Below the pieces are notes generated by a model. The model worked only from the letters and a program-made list of their open reading frames with translations, was not told the DNA's origin and searched no databases. A stretch of DNA of 64,000 nt from Apostichopus japonicus (Eukaryota; Echinodermata; Holothuroidea; Aspidochirotida; Stichopodidae), in the NCBI RefSeq assembly GCF_037975245.1, contig NC_092570.1:8061001-8125000 (forward strand). The letters are read 5' to 3'. Position 1 is the first letter of the stretch. Each line of letters opens with the position of its first letter. This document shows positions 38,371 through 50,498 of the stretch, one piece after another. A program made the translations under genes and the position numbers.

Positions 38371-40345
38371 AACAGAACTTGAGTAGTCTCAGGCAGCTGG
38401 ACGTCCGTTAAAATGCACCTCTCGTATGATCAAGAACACTGCTGCATGACTAAGAATGACTATTGCTCTTAAGGCTGTTTTAACCTACTCTCTGCCTCTC
38501 TATCTCTCTCTCAGTTGGGCTGAACGCTACTGTTTTCTATTATGCATGCACTATTCAAAAGAAACGTAACAAAACCTGACAAGAGTCATAGTTTAATTAC
38601 TTGCAATCTCGTCGGATGCATTAATTAAAGATGAAGAACTCGTAGTCGTTGTGAGCTATCCGATTATTAAGTCACTATTACAATTTGTATCTCGCCAAGC
38701 CCTCCGTATTCAGAAAATTTATGCCCAAAACTGACTGGTGGGTGAATTTATAATACTGGTAAGGATGCCAAATAAATTAGATTAAAAACTCAACAACGAG
38801 TCAGTTTTGTATAAAGTTCAGTGACGTTTAAAGGTAACGTTCTCCACAAAATGACATTTCTGACAGTGTTAGTTTTAGGGAATGACATCGGGGACATGAA
38901 ATCTGCGTAGTATATAGCATTGTATTACACTGCCTGAGAGTAGTATAGTGTTTGGTTTATATATATGCTATGCAATGTATATATATATACATATATATAT
39001 GTATATAATCACAGCTCCTGTATCTAGTTATTAATATCTATGCATCCTATGTGCAATATAGTTTACAGTGTGTGATTGCTGGCACAAATAATAAAAATGT
39101 TAAAATGTGCCTCAGTTGTGTTCAAAACCAACATCACTGCTATTTATATTTGGCAGCTGTGCAGACATTGAGTATTTTTGCCTTGATGGTAAATATATAC
39201 AGTACAACAGTTTAATATAAAAAGAAACATCAGTGCAGTAGGTAGGTAGAAGAAAAGATAAAATATCCATGCTACAACTAGGCTCTTGTATATCTATTGA
39301 CCTACATTCAGCATGTGTTGGACATGTTGAAATCAATGTTCGGGTTTTCGGTAATTTCATCAGCGAGGCAAGAGAGGCTGTCGTGACACCTTGTCTGGCT
39401 CGTTAAGGGTCTATTTTACCTATAGTCTAGGTCCGGGCAGATTATCGAAAGACAGAAGGGAAGCCACGCTAATGGAGACTTAATATTCTGATCGAAACGT
39501 CCAATTATGCTTAAACGTCGGCACTGACAGCCCTGTGCAGGGTGCTAGAGCGTGAAAATGTTGCCACTTTAGGATACAGTATATGCCAGAAAAAATGGTA
39601 CAGAATATGCCACCATGATTAACAGTTTTCTAGTATGGATCTTATGAGCATATCTAGAGCTTCATTTCTTGAATTCATAGTTTTGGTTTTGTTTTGACGG
39701 ATATGGTGGTAGCAACCAAATAGGGGAAAGAAAAAAAAATATCAGTGCTTTTTGACAATACAAAATTTTGATATCCATATTCCTCCTGTTTCCTTTTGTT
39801 TTTATGAACATATTATGATGCAGGATGTGAATTAAAGTTAATTAGCAAACAAAGATAAGAGAATTGAACTTAAATTTTCTTTGAAGTAATTTTCTGAAGA
39901 CATCTATTCCTATAATCACAGAAACCGAAAATCACTAGTGTCACTGCTGATGTACATGTAAATCACAACACCTTGTATGTGGTATCCTTTCATTCTGTAA
40001 AAAATGCCAAAATGTGCACTGCAAATAGCTTGTATATATTCAGCAAATCTTTCATACGTTAAAAGTATTAAAAAGTTGCAAGATCATTTCAATTTGTAGG
40101 ATTGGAGGGAGACCTTCATCTACATATTGAATTTCGATTAAGCCCAGCAAGTAGGCATAAGATGAAGCCATTAAAGACGTTTAAAAAATTGCCATTTTTT
40201 CTGATTCTATTTATACGGTTATTATTCTCAGTAGTCAATATAACAGGGATCCCACAGTGTATACTGTAGAACTGCACATATACCTGTATATAGTGTAAAG
40301 TGTTACAGTGATAAATCACTGTAATGATCTCTCTCACATATCCTC

Positions 40346-40530
40346 ATGCCTCCGCCTATCCTAGCCCCTCCATCTAATCTCACACCTCCCCCTAACCTCA
40401 CCTCCCTTCCTATGATCTCATACCTCCCCCTATCCTCACCCAACCCTCCTATACTCACCGATCCCGCCTATCCTCATCTCTCCTTTCCCTATCCTCACCC
40501 CACCTTCACTTATCCTCACCCCTCCCTTTG
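40346..40530. repeat. C/T-rich minisatellite
   Basis: Irregular repeats of CTATCCTCACCC-like units with few G residues. It makes a spurious Pro/Leu-rich open frame. Confidence 0.8.
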
Positions 40531-42187
40531 ATTCCCAAAGGATAACTGTGACATGCTTAACATTGATCAACAAAAAATCAGTCTGTAACTCATGGCTTCA
40601 CAATTTTGCAACGATCGAAAATTAAACGTGACGGATTGAAACGTTGAACGTAATGGTAATGTAGTTATATTGATGATTTCAGCTCCAGGCAAATAGCGTA
40701 AAAATCCTGGGGAAAAAAAATATGATTTTGTACACATTCAATCAATATTGTAGCAAGGTTACACATCCATATCTATGAGAAAGAGATGAAAAGGAAATTT
40801 TTTCTCAAAATTTTTTAAATATCCGCAGTGGTCTACTAGGCCTTGAGAAATCAGACACACATATCGTCTATTTTAATAGACGATGTACGATACTTCCTTA
40901 GAAGGCAGCCACTTTGTTCATCAGCTCATTCCTCGGTTTCCTTTTCGCCTCCTCATTTTCCCCTGTTTAAGTGAAAGTTACATTTTCTCAGTCCAGTATG
41001 TTAGTTTTACAATAAATCTTTTTTTAATGTGATATGTTCAACTTCTGAAAATGTCAGCAAGATAATGTTTGGAAAAAGGTTTCTTTCTTCACGTTCTTCA
41101 GAATTTTATATGTAACATTTTTATCGTTTGTATAACAGAATTGTCTTGTGACTGCCATGGCCAGAGAACGTTGAAATATACATGCATAGAAGGAAAGATA
41201 AATTTATGTGAAAATATAACTTTCAAAGCAAAGAGTCTGTTTTAAAAAAAAAAAAAATCAGTTTCAGTTTTCTTTATTCTAGTATACAATTTACAAATAG
41301 GAGAGTAATAAAAGTTTACATAAATTACAATAAAAAGAAAAGCGATTAATAGGCAATAAAAAAAGGCATGTAAGAGGTTAGTATTAAACACTGTAATCTA
41401 GCTGGCTCTTTCAATTATCAACATGTAAGGAGTATAAACAGAATCTATTAATAGAGATGTTTAGTATAGGAGTTTTTTTGCTGGCTGGCTAAAATACACA
41501 TTCGCCCTGTAAAAGCTGCAGAGGAAATAGAAGCCAGTCTAAGCAATCTAATTCATCCTAAAAACTACAGATGGTAGTATGAAGGTTCTGAAAGTATTAA
41601 ATGGTATGTATACTACTATATACTACTATACCCAGAGTCCAGTGAGATAAAGCTATGTAATGTTCTAATGATAACTTAGTGGATCAATTTCACTATATAT
41701 TTGAATGTCCAGCATTTATAGGCGAAAGAAAAAAGAACAACAATCCTAATTCTACGGAACTAGAGGATAAACTCCCGATAAAAGTGGAACAGGTATTTCA
41801 ATCAAAAGCTAAACCAGTCCTTTGTAATTTTAAGTAGATTTTGCTCTAAAATAAAGAAAATCTTTTTTAAATCGATAATTAACTCTTTAATGTGTGTTAG
41901 TCAATGGTAGTGATGATGCCTGTAGCCACATTTTTGTTCAATTCACTTCACTTATAAGTCATGAATGGAAATTTTACACTTTAATCCTTTTCTTTTTTAG
42001 TCCAGGCTTTCTCCTTCTCGGGTTTTCTTCTTAAAGTCGTCACATATTAACCATGCCGTCAATTTGGGTTTCGTGTAAATTTGTGTAAATTTATGTCATC
42101 GGTCTCTAACACGTCAATGAAAGATACAGTTTAAAAAAAATGAAATGAAACCAAAAGAGAAGCTGATATGTCACCATCGCGGTCACC

Positions 42188-42225
42188 GCCAGGCTAGTTT
42201 GTTGCATATCAATCTCATAATGCTT
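42188..42225 (-). repeat. dispersed 39 bp repeat, copy 2
   Basis: Reverse complement of the block at 36878-36916 with a single-base length difference in an A-run. See that entry. Confidence 0.85.
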
Positions 42226-45200
42226 GTATAGCGAGGTATTAAGTTAGTTGTAGAAAGAGGGGCATGGAGGGTCATGTCAGATCAGGTACCAGGGACAATT
42301 AGGTCACGGGACGCCCATCTTCATTTTCCTCTATCGTTAAGAAGAATGAGAATGTTCATTAATCATTATCCCATATTTTACTAACCCCCCTGCCCCTCCC
42401 CCATATTGAACCTGGGCCCTGCAGTCACCTAATGTCACCTTCTTAGCATTACAGAGCAGCTGAGCACTTATCATATCATGTCTTCATTGCAAATGTGCTC
42501 ACATTTGTCAATATGCCTGACAATCTATATCTTGGCATCTAAATTGTATTAACTAGGAGGATAAATAGTTCTGACATTGCATTTTAATGAGATGCTGTCG
42601 TACTATACATAACAAGATTCGAATCAAGGGATGACGAATAATCATCTCGTTCTCCTGTTTTTATGGAAATTCTGAAAGGTTGATGAAGATGGCCTGCTTC
42701 TTCTGAATTTTCGTCTTTGCTGTTTAATATTCTCACCATTTGTTTGGAAAAACTGCATAATTCCTTTTAAGTACCCCTCAAAACAGCGGTTATGAATTTT
42801 ATCCCCGTTTGAGGAGTGCCAAGGAGCCCCTCACTCTCACAGGTACTTTTAAACCGTGGGTACAGAATAATTTATTTTTATTTTCAAAAAATTGCTTTTA
42901 ATGTAAAATAGATGCAGCCTTTAGTTGGCTGTGTTAAAAAAAAATATGTTTACCCTGAAATTGAATATATAATACGAACTTACCAAATTGCTGGGCTGGT
43001 TGCTAGATGTGTGTGCATATGTATTGTATGGCTTTACTTGGGATATATGTGGGTGTCAGGGTTTGGAGGAGGTAGGGAGATATGATAGGGTTTAAAGTTT
43101 AAGGAAAGTCTCTTATTTTAACTAATTGTAAACTCTGATTCTAAGCTCTCAAAGTTGACTATTTTTTAACAAAAAAAACCCTACAAATTGTTGCTGTATG
43201 GAAGTGAACTTTCACAAAAAAAGCTACGGAAATTATTACCCCTAAGAGAAACTATACGGATGGAAACGCCAAGATATATCATAGTCGTAAATTTATGCAA
43301 GTACTTTGGAAATAAAAACAACCTCGATCTGTAATGAGAATACCACGAATGAAGGCTTAGGTACTGTCACCATTCACCACCAGTGTGGATTCATAAATTA
43401 ACTTATTAGATATATGTATGAACTTATTAGATAAATGTATAAATGAACTCCTAGGACAAGCTTTTCATATGTTTTAATGAACATATTTATGATGCAGAAT
43501 GTGATAGAAAAGTCAAACTTTTTCAATTTCATGCAGACATGTAGACTCCTTGAAGTGAGTTTCAGTGTACATGGCTATTGCTCGTCATTTATGAACCACG
43601 AGGTGGTCTTTATTATCCTGTTGAAGCTTCTTTTTAATAATTACCTTTAATTGTTAGATAATTTCATGTTTATCAGAGCTATAGCTATCATTAAAGATAA
43701 AATCATAAAATCCTACAATAGCAACAGACATTTATGTGAATCACCCTAGTTTATGAATTTGCCATACATGTAGACTCATAACATACATGTTATGCTTGAT
43801 CAATGCCCCGTTACCATGGTGAATATGGAAATGGCTGCAGTTTTTAGCTGCACGTAGTACTCTGTACGCCTGCCCACATGAAAGCAGCTCATATCGCATG
43901 GGCATAAGTGCAGCTAGTTGAATAGGAATGTAGAAGATAAATAGGAATTATTTATGTAATAAATGATGGAATCCAACAATTTTCTGCTAGATTCCTCACG
44001 ACCTCCCAAGAGAGACTTATTTCTATCAAAAGCGTGTAAGATGATAGAAATGTTGGAGGGAAGTATTACAGGCCTATGGGATGCGTACGGGTGTCAGATT
44101 TGCGGGTGAATATATATAGAGAGGTAGATACAGTAGGTGAAGGTATGGTGATTACAGCAAGGGTAAATGGCCGCTCATGATAGGATGGAGCTAGATTAAA
44201 AAGCGTGACATAGAAGCCATCCTTCTTGATCCTCTGTTTGTGGCCTCAGTAGTCAGGGGGATCAGTTCAGGGGATCATTTCATTGATGCGGATCAACCAT
44301 ACAGCTATTCATAAATATGTAAGTCTAATCCTCAACGTTATTGTAGTAGTACCCAATGAAAGGATCTCTGACAATGGTCTTAAACACAGTCGAGTGATAA
44401 TTGCAAGGAAATTTCATTCCTTAATTGTTTTCTGTGATTTATTTTATGATTTCAGTAAATAAAGGGACGGTTGCATATGAAAGAAGAAATTTTGTGTAAA
44501 GTGTCAAATCACTGAAATTCCAGGAACTTTGCTTTAACCTTCAAAACTACGTTTGGGCATTCAGTTTGTTGAACGAAATTCTACTTGTAGGTCTAAAACT
44601 TTCAGAACAGACTTGAGAATTGGCTGGTGAAATAGATCTGTTAGTTTAAACCATTACACCATCTCAGTACACTCAGGAGGTGAAAGAACTATATCTACAT
44701 TAAGATTACAGCGTAGAAAGTCTCTCTCGTAATCTCGCCTTTAATAGAGTACTTAGACGTAATGACACTAAATCTACAACCTTGATAAAAACACCATGAG
44801 TACGTACGTACACATTTTGATAACTTAAGATAAACCGATATTAAAATATACTGTAACATCGATGATCAAACATGTAAATTGCGATGATTTATTCCAGGTC
44901 GATATACCTTGAGTCGCTGTAACCGGGAGGACATAAAAACTTACTTTTAGCATAATTAATGCACAATATGAGAAAATATGGCGCAATATTGCATAAATTT
45001 AACATAATATGCTGTATAATGGAGGCTGTGATGTCAATTTAAAGCTGCAAGCAGGGCAAAGTCGTATCTGCAAGGTTTTCTCACAAACAGGAGGATAATG
45101 TTTCTTTCTTCCCGACTATTGGTCTTTGCTTCATTTTTTATTGTCAGTGCTGGTCTCTGAGTTGAAATTAAATATATTGTCTAATATAGTAAAAAGTATT

Positions 45201-47199
45201 AAGCTACAGATATCAGGCAATGTTTTTTTGTGGCAATAAGTCAAATTTCAACTTATGCTGGTATGCAAATCATTCGCATAGCCGTTTACCAAGGTAAATA
45301 TACTAAATAGTATCTTGTCATGGAGTGCTCACGATAAGCCACTGTACTTTTGGAGTGAAGAACAAACCAGTATCAAGACCAACATTGTGAATTCAGCTTC
45401 TCTCTGCATTATACTCAAGGTTGAAATTGACTCAATTTTTCAAAGATACCTTCTCTATTGGATTATAATTGAGTTAGGCAAATTTTTTATCTGAAAAGAA
45501 ACATTTGCTAAAAATCCTTTTTTTTTTTAGATTTCTAATGGTTCCTACTTTTTGCAGAATTTTACAAAAGAGGAGAAATTGTCTCGTAATATGATACTGT
45601 CTTAACTTACCATCCATATGCTTGAATTATAGCTAGCTTTTCTCAAAATCAGTAACAATATCACAACTTCTAATTAGTACTCAGCAATAGTTAGTTAAGC
45701 TTTGTTAATAAGTCTTGCACTATCGGTACTGAATATGTCTATTTCTTTGACAAAAAAACGACATGATTTTGTCCTTATAACATACCAATGAAATTTGCTT
45801 TAGTGGTTTACATAGTAATTCACATAAAAATATATTTTACATGAAAGATGTGAAGGGAGCTTTTAAAACTTTGATGGTCAGTCTGGAAATTCCCTTCCCC
45901 TTCCCCTTCCCCTCTCCCCTTTCCTCATTCTAGTGGTCAGCTGGCATTAACCGGGGGAAGGGGGATTGAAGGAGTTTTTGCTGGTAGAAGGAATCAGTAA
46001 TAAACATGGAACTATATTCGAAAAGTGGAAGCAAATCTGAGTAATAAAGTTACTGTTGAAATTTTACAAGTACCAATATTCCTCCAACCTACAAATCTCC
46101 CCAGTTTTAGCAAATTCTTCATTGTCAATTTGTCATTTAACTGTGTATTATCAGGTATATCTCCCTTATAACCAGCCCACCCCTATTCCCCCCCACACAT
46201 GTTTATGCCCATCATATTCCAGTATTCCTCTTACAATTCAAATGTCGTCAGATCTCCCAGAATGTGTGTTTACAGGTTGATACCATTATAAGCTGTGATG
46301 TATTTTAAGGTAACACTGCCATCTACCTGAGATAATTTAATAAAACTGAAATATGTTATGGCCTTCACCCATCACCCCATGCAGGGGGAGCTGCAACGCA
46401 GACCCAATTTACATACAATAACTGTAAATCACAGACACCGTTGCGGCAGCTACGCTATACACGTTCCGCAAGATGCTGCGTGATGTGTATCGACCAATTT
46501 AGCTTCGGGAGAAAATCCCAGAGTCTGTAGTCAGACTCGACTTGAATCCGTTAGTTGGACTGCAGCGAGTAAAATGTGGATTCTGTTGGCAACAGTAGCC
46601 TGAGTCATGCTTTGGTAATATAAACACTCACAACCAGAGCAAATAACTAGATAATAAGCAAGTTCTTGTCTTCCCCACTGCTGTACTTAAATCATTCCTA
46701 TTTCATTCTCTGTTTACGTGTCTACGTGATGGCAGGTGATTAATATCATGTATAGTTTATAATACAAGTATTCTGTTTACGTTAATTATATCTCTCCAGT
46801 TTTCTGAAGCTCTCTCACAGGCTAATTGTTTTTTTCTATTTTTTTTTTTGTTGTTAATTCAGAACTATATCCAATAGGTTAGAAAACATAATTGAAAACA
46901 ATATATTGTTATAATTTTACAATTATCTGGGGATGATTCATGCAGTGCCAGTGGGAAATTTATTTATCCGTGTATCTAGCCCACTATTTGGACGACTCTC
47001 AGATGGCTAAATGCAGCAGTGGTCCTCTGTCAGTTGTTGCTTCTTCCTCAGTACACATACCGTGTGTACCCCTTGAGAATTACAGGCATTTGAGCAGTTA
47101 GGATAACATCAAGGCCCATTCACCTTCTTTCATACTATTAATAAACCCCTCCCCCCCCCCGCATCAGTAATACATATCGTCAGGGCCTGCTGTAATGTA

Positions 47200-47467
47200 T
47201 GTGGAATCTTAATAACAGCACAGGATTGAGTATTAAGGCCGAGGCAGGTATTGGAATGACTCTCGGTTGTCGTCGTGTCTGTTTGACAGCCGCTCGTATA
47301 TCGAATGAAGGTTATATAGTTCGAGGGATCAGTCAGAGTCGATAAATCGTAGACAGCCAGGCGATGATTTGCCGTTTGTGTTTTGGGCACTCGCTCGTCG
47401 AGCAGTAGGTATCGTGTAGTTTGAGGAGATTGCTGCGGTAGTACATTCGCGACGCTCATCGTAAAAC
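47200..47467 (+). promoter_or_regulatory. CpG-richer islet, likely 5'UTR/promoter of the 47468 exon
   Basis: CG dinucleotides are concentrated at about 47240-47460 (for example TCGCTCGTCGAGCAG near 47391 and TTCGCGACGC near 47447), in contrast to the AT-rich flanks. The islet abuts the candidate start codon at 47468. A 109-codon open frame on the opposite strand (47459-47130) reflects this composition and matches no family I recognise. Confidence 0.35.
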
Positions 47468-47503
47468 ATGGTGGAAATCAGCTGTGTAACCTACATATAC
47501 AAG
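47468..47503 (+). CDS. dlg: candidate alternative first exon of dlg (12 codons)
   Basis: MVEISCVTYIYK starts at an ATG in strong context (A at -3, G at +4). An in-frame TAA lies two codons upstream (47462-47464). The exon ends at a phase-0 donor (AAG|GTAACC). Short, hydrophobic, Cys-containing N-termini ending in Lys are characteristic of the PSD-95-type isoforms, where two Cys are palmitoylated; here there is a single Cys at position 6. It lies 3 kb upstream of the PVxVNTD exon at 50445 and is compatible with splicing to it. The CpG-rich segment just upstream supports a promoter. Chance cannot be excluded for a 36-nt exon. Confidence 0.5.
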
Positions 47504-48461
47504 GTAACCACATCCTGACATCTATTAGATTCTCTGTTAGAAAAACTCTGAATCCTTTTTCGATGTGCATGTACACCGACGCGAGGCCGCGTGAGCTGGA
47601 ATGGCATCTCATACATTGTTGATTATCAGTGTGAGAGGCCTATATAGTACTGCAGGTTTTGAATCAAATATAGCTACTGTATAGGTCTTCTTACTGTAGG
47701 GTTTTGAATTAAATATAGGCTAGGTTTGAATTGAATATATGTACTGGTTGTGAGTAACAAAATATTTACTATTTTTGAATTCAAATATTTTTTCAAGTCT
47801 TCATGTCTTTCATTATGCATCTCTGATCCCTACAGTGCATGGTGGTACTAAAGTGTTGTTTTTAATTAGAAGAAACTTTATGAATCATCTCTCCTGGTTG
47901 AGGACAGAGTGTTCCTCTGCAAGGTAGAAAAGAGAGAAAATCAATTGAGTTTTGTTGTCTGGAACAAGTCAAAGATTCGTCTCTCTCATTCTTCGTACGT
48001 TTAATCAGAATGAATGTTTTTTTTTTTTAAATCGGCCACTTCAGCATTGAAAAATACGTCTATAACTATGAGGTTATCATTTTTATTTCCCAAAAGGGGT
48101 CATTAGGCAAGCAGAATTGAATGGACGTGCATCATTTGCTGCAGTTTTAGGATTTCCTTTGTCCAAACATCTACATTACAGTTTACGGATATCTACTCTA
48201 CGAAAACAGTATTTTTTTCACCACACTCATTGTTTCTCACAGGCTGCAAGATGAAACAGCCGGTGTAAATGATTATTGTAACTGTTGTTATAACTTTGTA
48301 GTTATTCTTTCATGAACTCCATTAATATTATTTAGACAGCCTAAAGTAGGTATTGAATCTGGTATGTTAGTTAATAATACTATATAGACAGAATCACTGT
48401 AATATATAAATTAGTTTAACCTGTTACATTGTTAACAAGCTATTGTCATGGGTTGCTCAGA

Positions 48462-48497
48462 TTAATTATTTAATTAATTAATTAATTAATTAATTAA
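48462..48497. repeat. (ATTA)n microsatellite
   Basis: Eight or so units of TTAA/ATTA, slightly interrupted at the left end. Confidence 0.9.
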
Positions 48498-49007
48498 ACC
48501 TGTGGCGTAATAACTAGCTACTGCTACATAGTTACACAGCGTTATTTAGGTATTGAACAATCACAGGTGAATCATATTGCCAAAAGTAAAGAAGTTAATA
48601 TGATCAGCAGTAATTATGTTCCTTTTAAAAATGCCTTCATATTTTCATAATTTTTACCGGGCCTAACGATCCAGTTGACTCTTGATGATATTCACTTTTA
48701 TTAAATATCAGATTGGAAATCTTCCAAATGTTCACTTGTTTCTGCTTTTATTTTAAAGGAAATTTGGCCATTCAAGCTATTAATTTCTTCACTCATATAT
48801 GAGATGTGCCATTCCATAATGGATTTGTAATTTGTAAATTTGAAATATTCATACCAATTAAAAAGTGAAAGGATGGGTTTAGTAATATATATATCCCTTC
48901 AGGTGGTTTCCCCACAATGAATAACTACATGTAAACTTCCAGCCCCAGTCGTTTATCCACAGAATATACATCATAAAACTTACTGGTTTAGATATTACAA
49001 GTGAAGA

Positions 49008-49070
49008 GCTTACCTGTCTCGTCACACCGGAAGCAGATGAGGTGCTAAGGTTGTGCGGAGACAGGTAAGC
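49008..49070. repeat. 13 bp perfect inverted repeat containing donor-like arms
   Basis: GCTTACCTGTCTC (49008-49020) and GAGACAGGTAAGC (49058-49070) are exact reverse complements separated by 37 bases. Each arm reads as a consensus 5' splice site (CAG|GTAAGC) on one strand. See Findings. Confidence 0.9.
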
Positions 49071-49559
49071 GAGGAGCGAAGTTAATACCTGTATGCACCC
49101 AACTATCCACATCCCTGCATGGATACATATCCATAGGATATGTGCTTCATTGTGGGGGATATGTGCATAGGGAAGCAGGGTGTCCTTTTGTTAATGGAAA
49201 TGCACTTTGTTGAGAAATGTATCGGTCTGATTAAGCCTATAACTGTGATAATTAGGTAATTTATATACCATGTTTGTAGTTAACTAATAATCTGTATCCA
49301 TGAAAACCATATCAAACTGCAGTAGTTTGTTGCTGTAAATTTGCTGGTCCTGTTAATAAACAATCATGTATCGTATTGCAAACTCAGTCATATTAAGTGT
49401 TTTATAATAGTCTATATAGTGTGTAGAGCGAGTTGTGTTATATACACATGTAATGCCAGTGCATATTGCTAATAAGTACTGTAAAGTTACTGGTGCCATA
49501 TGATAGCACTCTACGATAAGCCAGCCAGTGAGTGGTACTATATATAATCACTGTTCAGT

Positions 49560-50105
49560 CAGCTGTGCTAGTAACTATGGTGGTGCATTTCTTATCCAGT
49601 GGTGCTAAAGTCAGCTCATAGTGCTATAAACTATTCTAAAGCCAGCCAGTGGTGTTAATAACTATTCTAAAGCCAGCCAGTGGTGCTAATAACTATTCTA
49701 AATACAGCCAGTGGTGCTGATAACTATTCTAAAGCCAGCCAGTGGTGCTGATAACTATTCTAAAGCCAGCCAGTGGTGCTAACAATTATTTTAAAGCCAG
49801 CCAGTGGTGCTAATAAAAATTTTAAAGCCAGCCAGTTATGCTAATAACTATTCTAAAGACTGCCAGTTGTGCTAATAACTATTCTAAAGCCAGCCAGTTA
49901 TGCTAATAACTATTCTAAAGCCAGCCAGTGGTGCTAATAAAAATTCTAAAGCCAGCCAGTTATGCTAATAACTATTCTAAAGACTGCCAGTTGTGCTAAT
50001 AACTATTCTAAAGCCAGCCAGTTATGCTAATAACTATTCTTAAGCCGGCCAGTGTTGCTTATTACTATTCTTAAGCCAGCTAGTTGTGCTAATAACTGCT
50101 CTATT
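49560..50105. repeat. minisatellite, ~31 bp unit
   Basis: About seventeen copies of a unit near CAGTGGTGCTAATAACTATT followed by CTAAAGCCAGC. Variants TTATGCTA and TTGTGCTA alternate in a pattern that suggests duplication of multi-unit blocks. The block around 49800-49930 recurs at about 49925-50040. Confidence 0.95.
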
Positions 50106-50444
50106 ACCAGTGTTGCTATGGACACTTATTCTTCAGTCACTGGTACTATTACATTACAACCATAAATTCAGCTTTAAATAGTTGAACCATTTTTGTTCAA
50201 AAGTTGGTTAAATATTACCAAAAACGCAGTCACGGTATAATTACATCATGACTGGAGCTATTGCTTTTGTTCCTTCAAGGTGTGTTGTGTGTTACTCCAT
50301 ATAATAAAATGGTTGTTACCATGACGATGAGTATGTTAATCTTCTCACCATAACACCTTTGTCCGCTCAAATCAGGGGACTAAGCTCTTTGTGAAGATTA
50401 CCCTCGGGTCATTAGTATTCTCTTTTCCTCCTACTCCTCGACAG

Positions 50445-50498
50445 CTGGGGACGTCCCCTGTCTGGGTAAACACAGATCACCAGGCAGCCGTCCATGCG
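50445..50498 (+). CDS. dlg: dlg exon with the PVxVNTD motif (18 codons, phase 0/0)
   Basis: A strong polypyrimidine acceptor (TCTTTTCCTCCTACTCCTCGACAG) precedes 54 nt open in phase 0, and the exon ends at a donor (GCG|GTAATT). The peptide is LGTSPVWVNTDHQAAVHA. SPV-x-VNTD is the short conserved motif found just N-terminal to PDZ1 in vertebrate DLG1-4 (for example SPPVIVNTD in PSD-95). This identifies the exon despite its small size. It joins in phase to the exon at 55109. The exon is too short for standard ORF detection. A competing internal donor-like GT at 50466 would truncate it to seven codons, also in phase. Confidence 0.85.

Larger units (their letters stand above)
33057..47467 (+). other. 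large intron
   Basis: No exon was recognised before the short candidate at 47468. Notable contents: C-rich tracts (36121-36165 and 36575-36596) and a 39 bp sequence at 36878-36916 repeated inverted at 42188-42225. There is also a B-box-bearing SINE-like piece (37100-37205), a hairpin and dispersed repeat (38060-38400), TA-rich tracts near 38960-39006, a C/T minisatellite (40346-40530) and a C/T pentamer-hexamer tract (45893-45920). Most of the rest is AT-rich unique DNA. Confidence 0.65.
47504..50444 (+). other. intron with minisatellite
   Basis: Contains an (ATTA)n tract (48462-48497), a 13 bp inverted repeat at 49008-49070 and a ~31 bp minisatellite (49560-50105). The remainder is AT-rich unique DNA. 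Confidence 0.65.

Noticed and set aside
47130-47459. 109-codon minus-strand open frame
   Set aside because: Lies antisense to the CpG islet and starts within a few bases of the + strand candidate ATG. The openness is explained by composition, and no family resemblance was seen.
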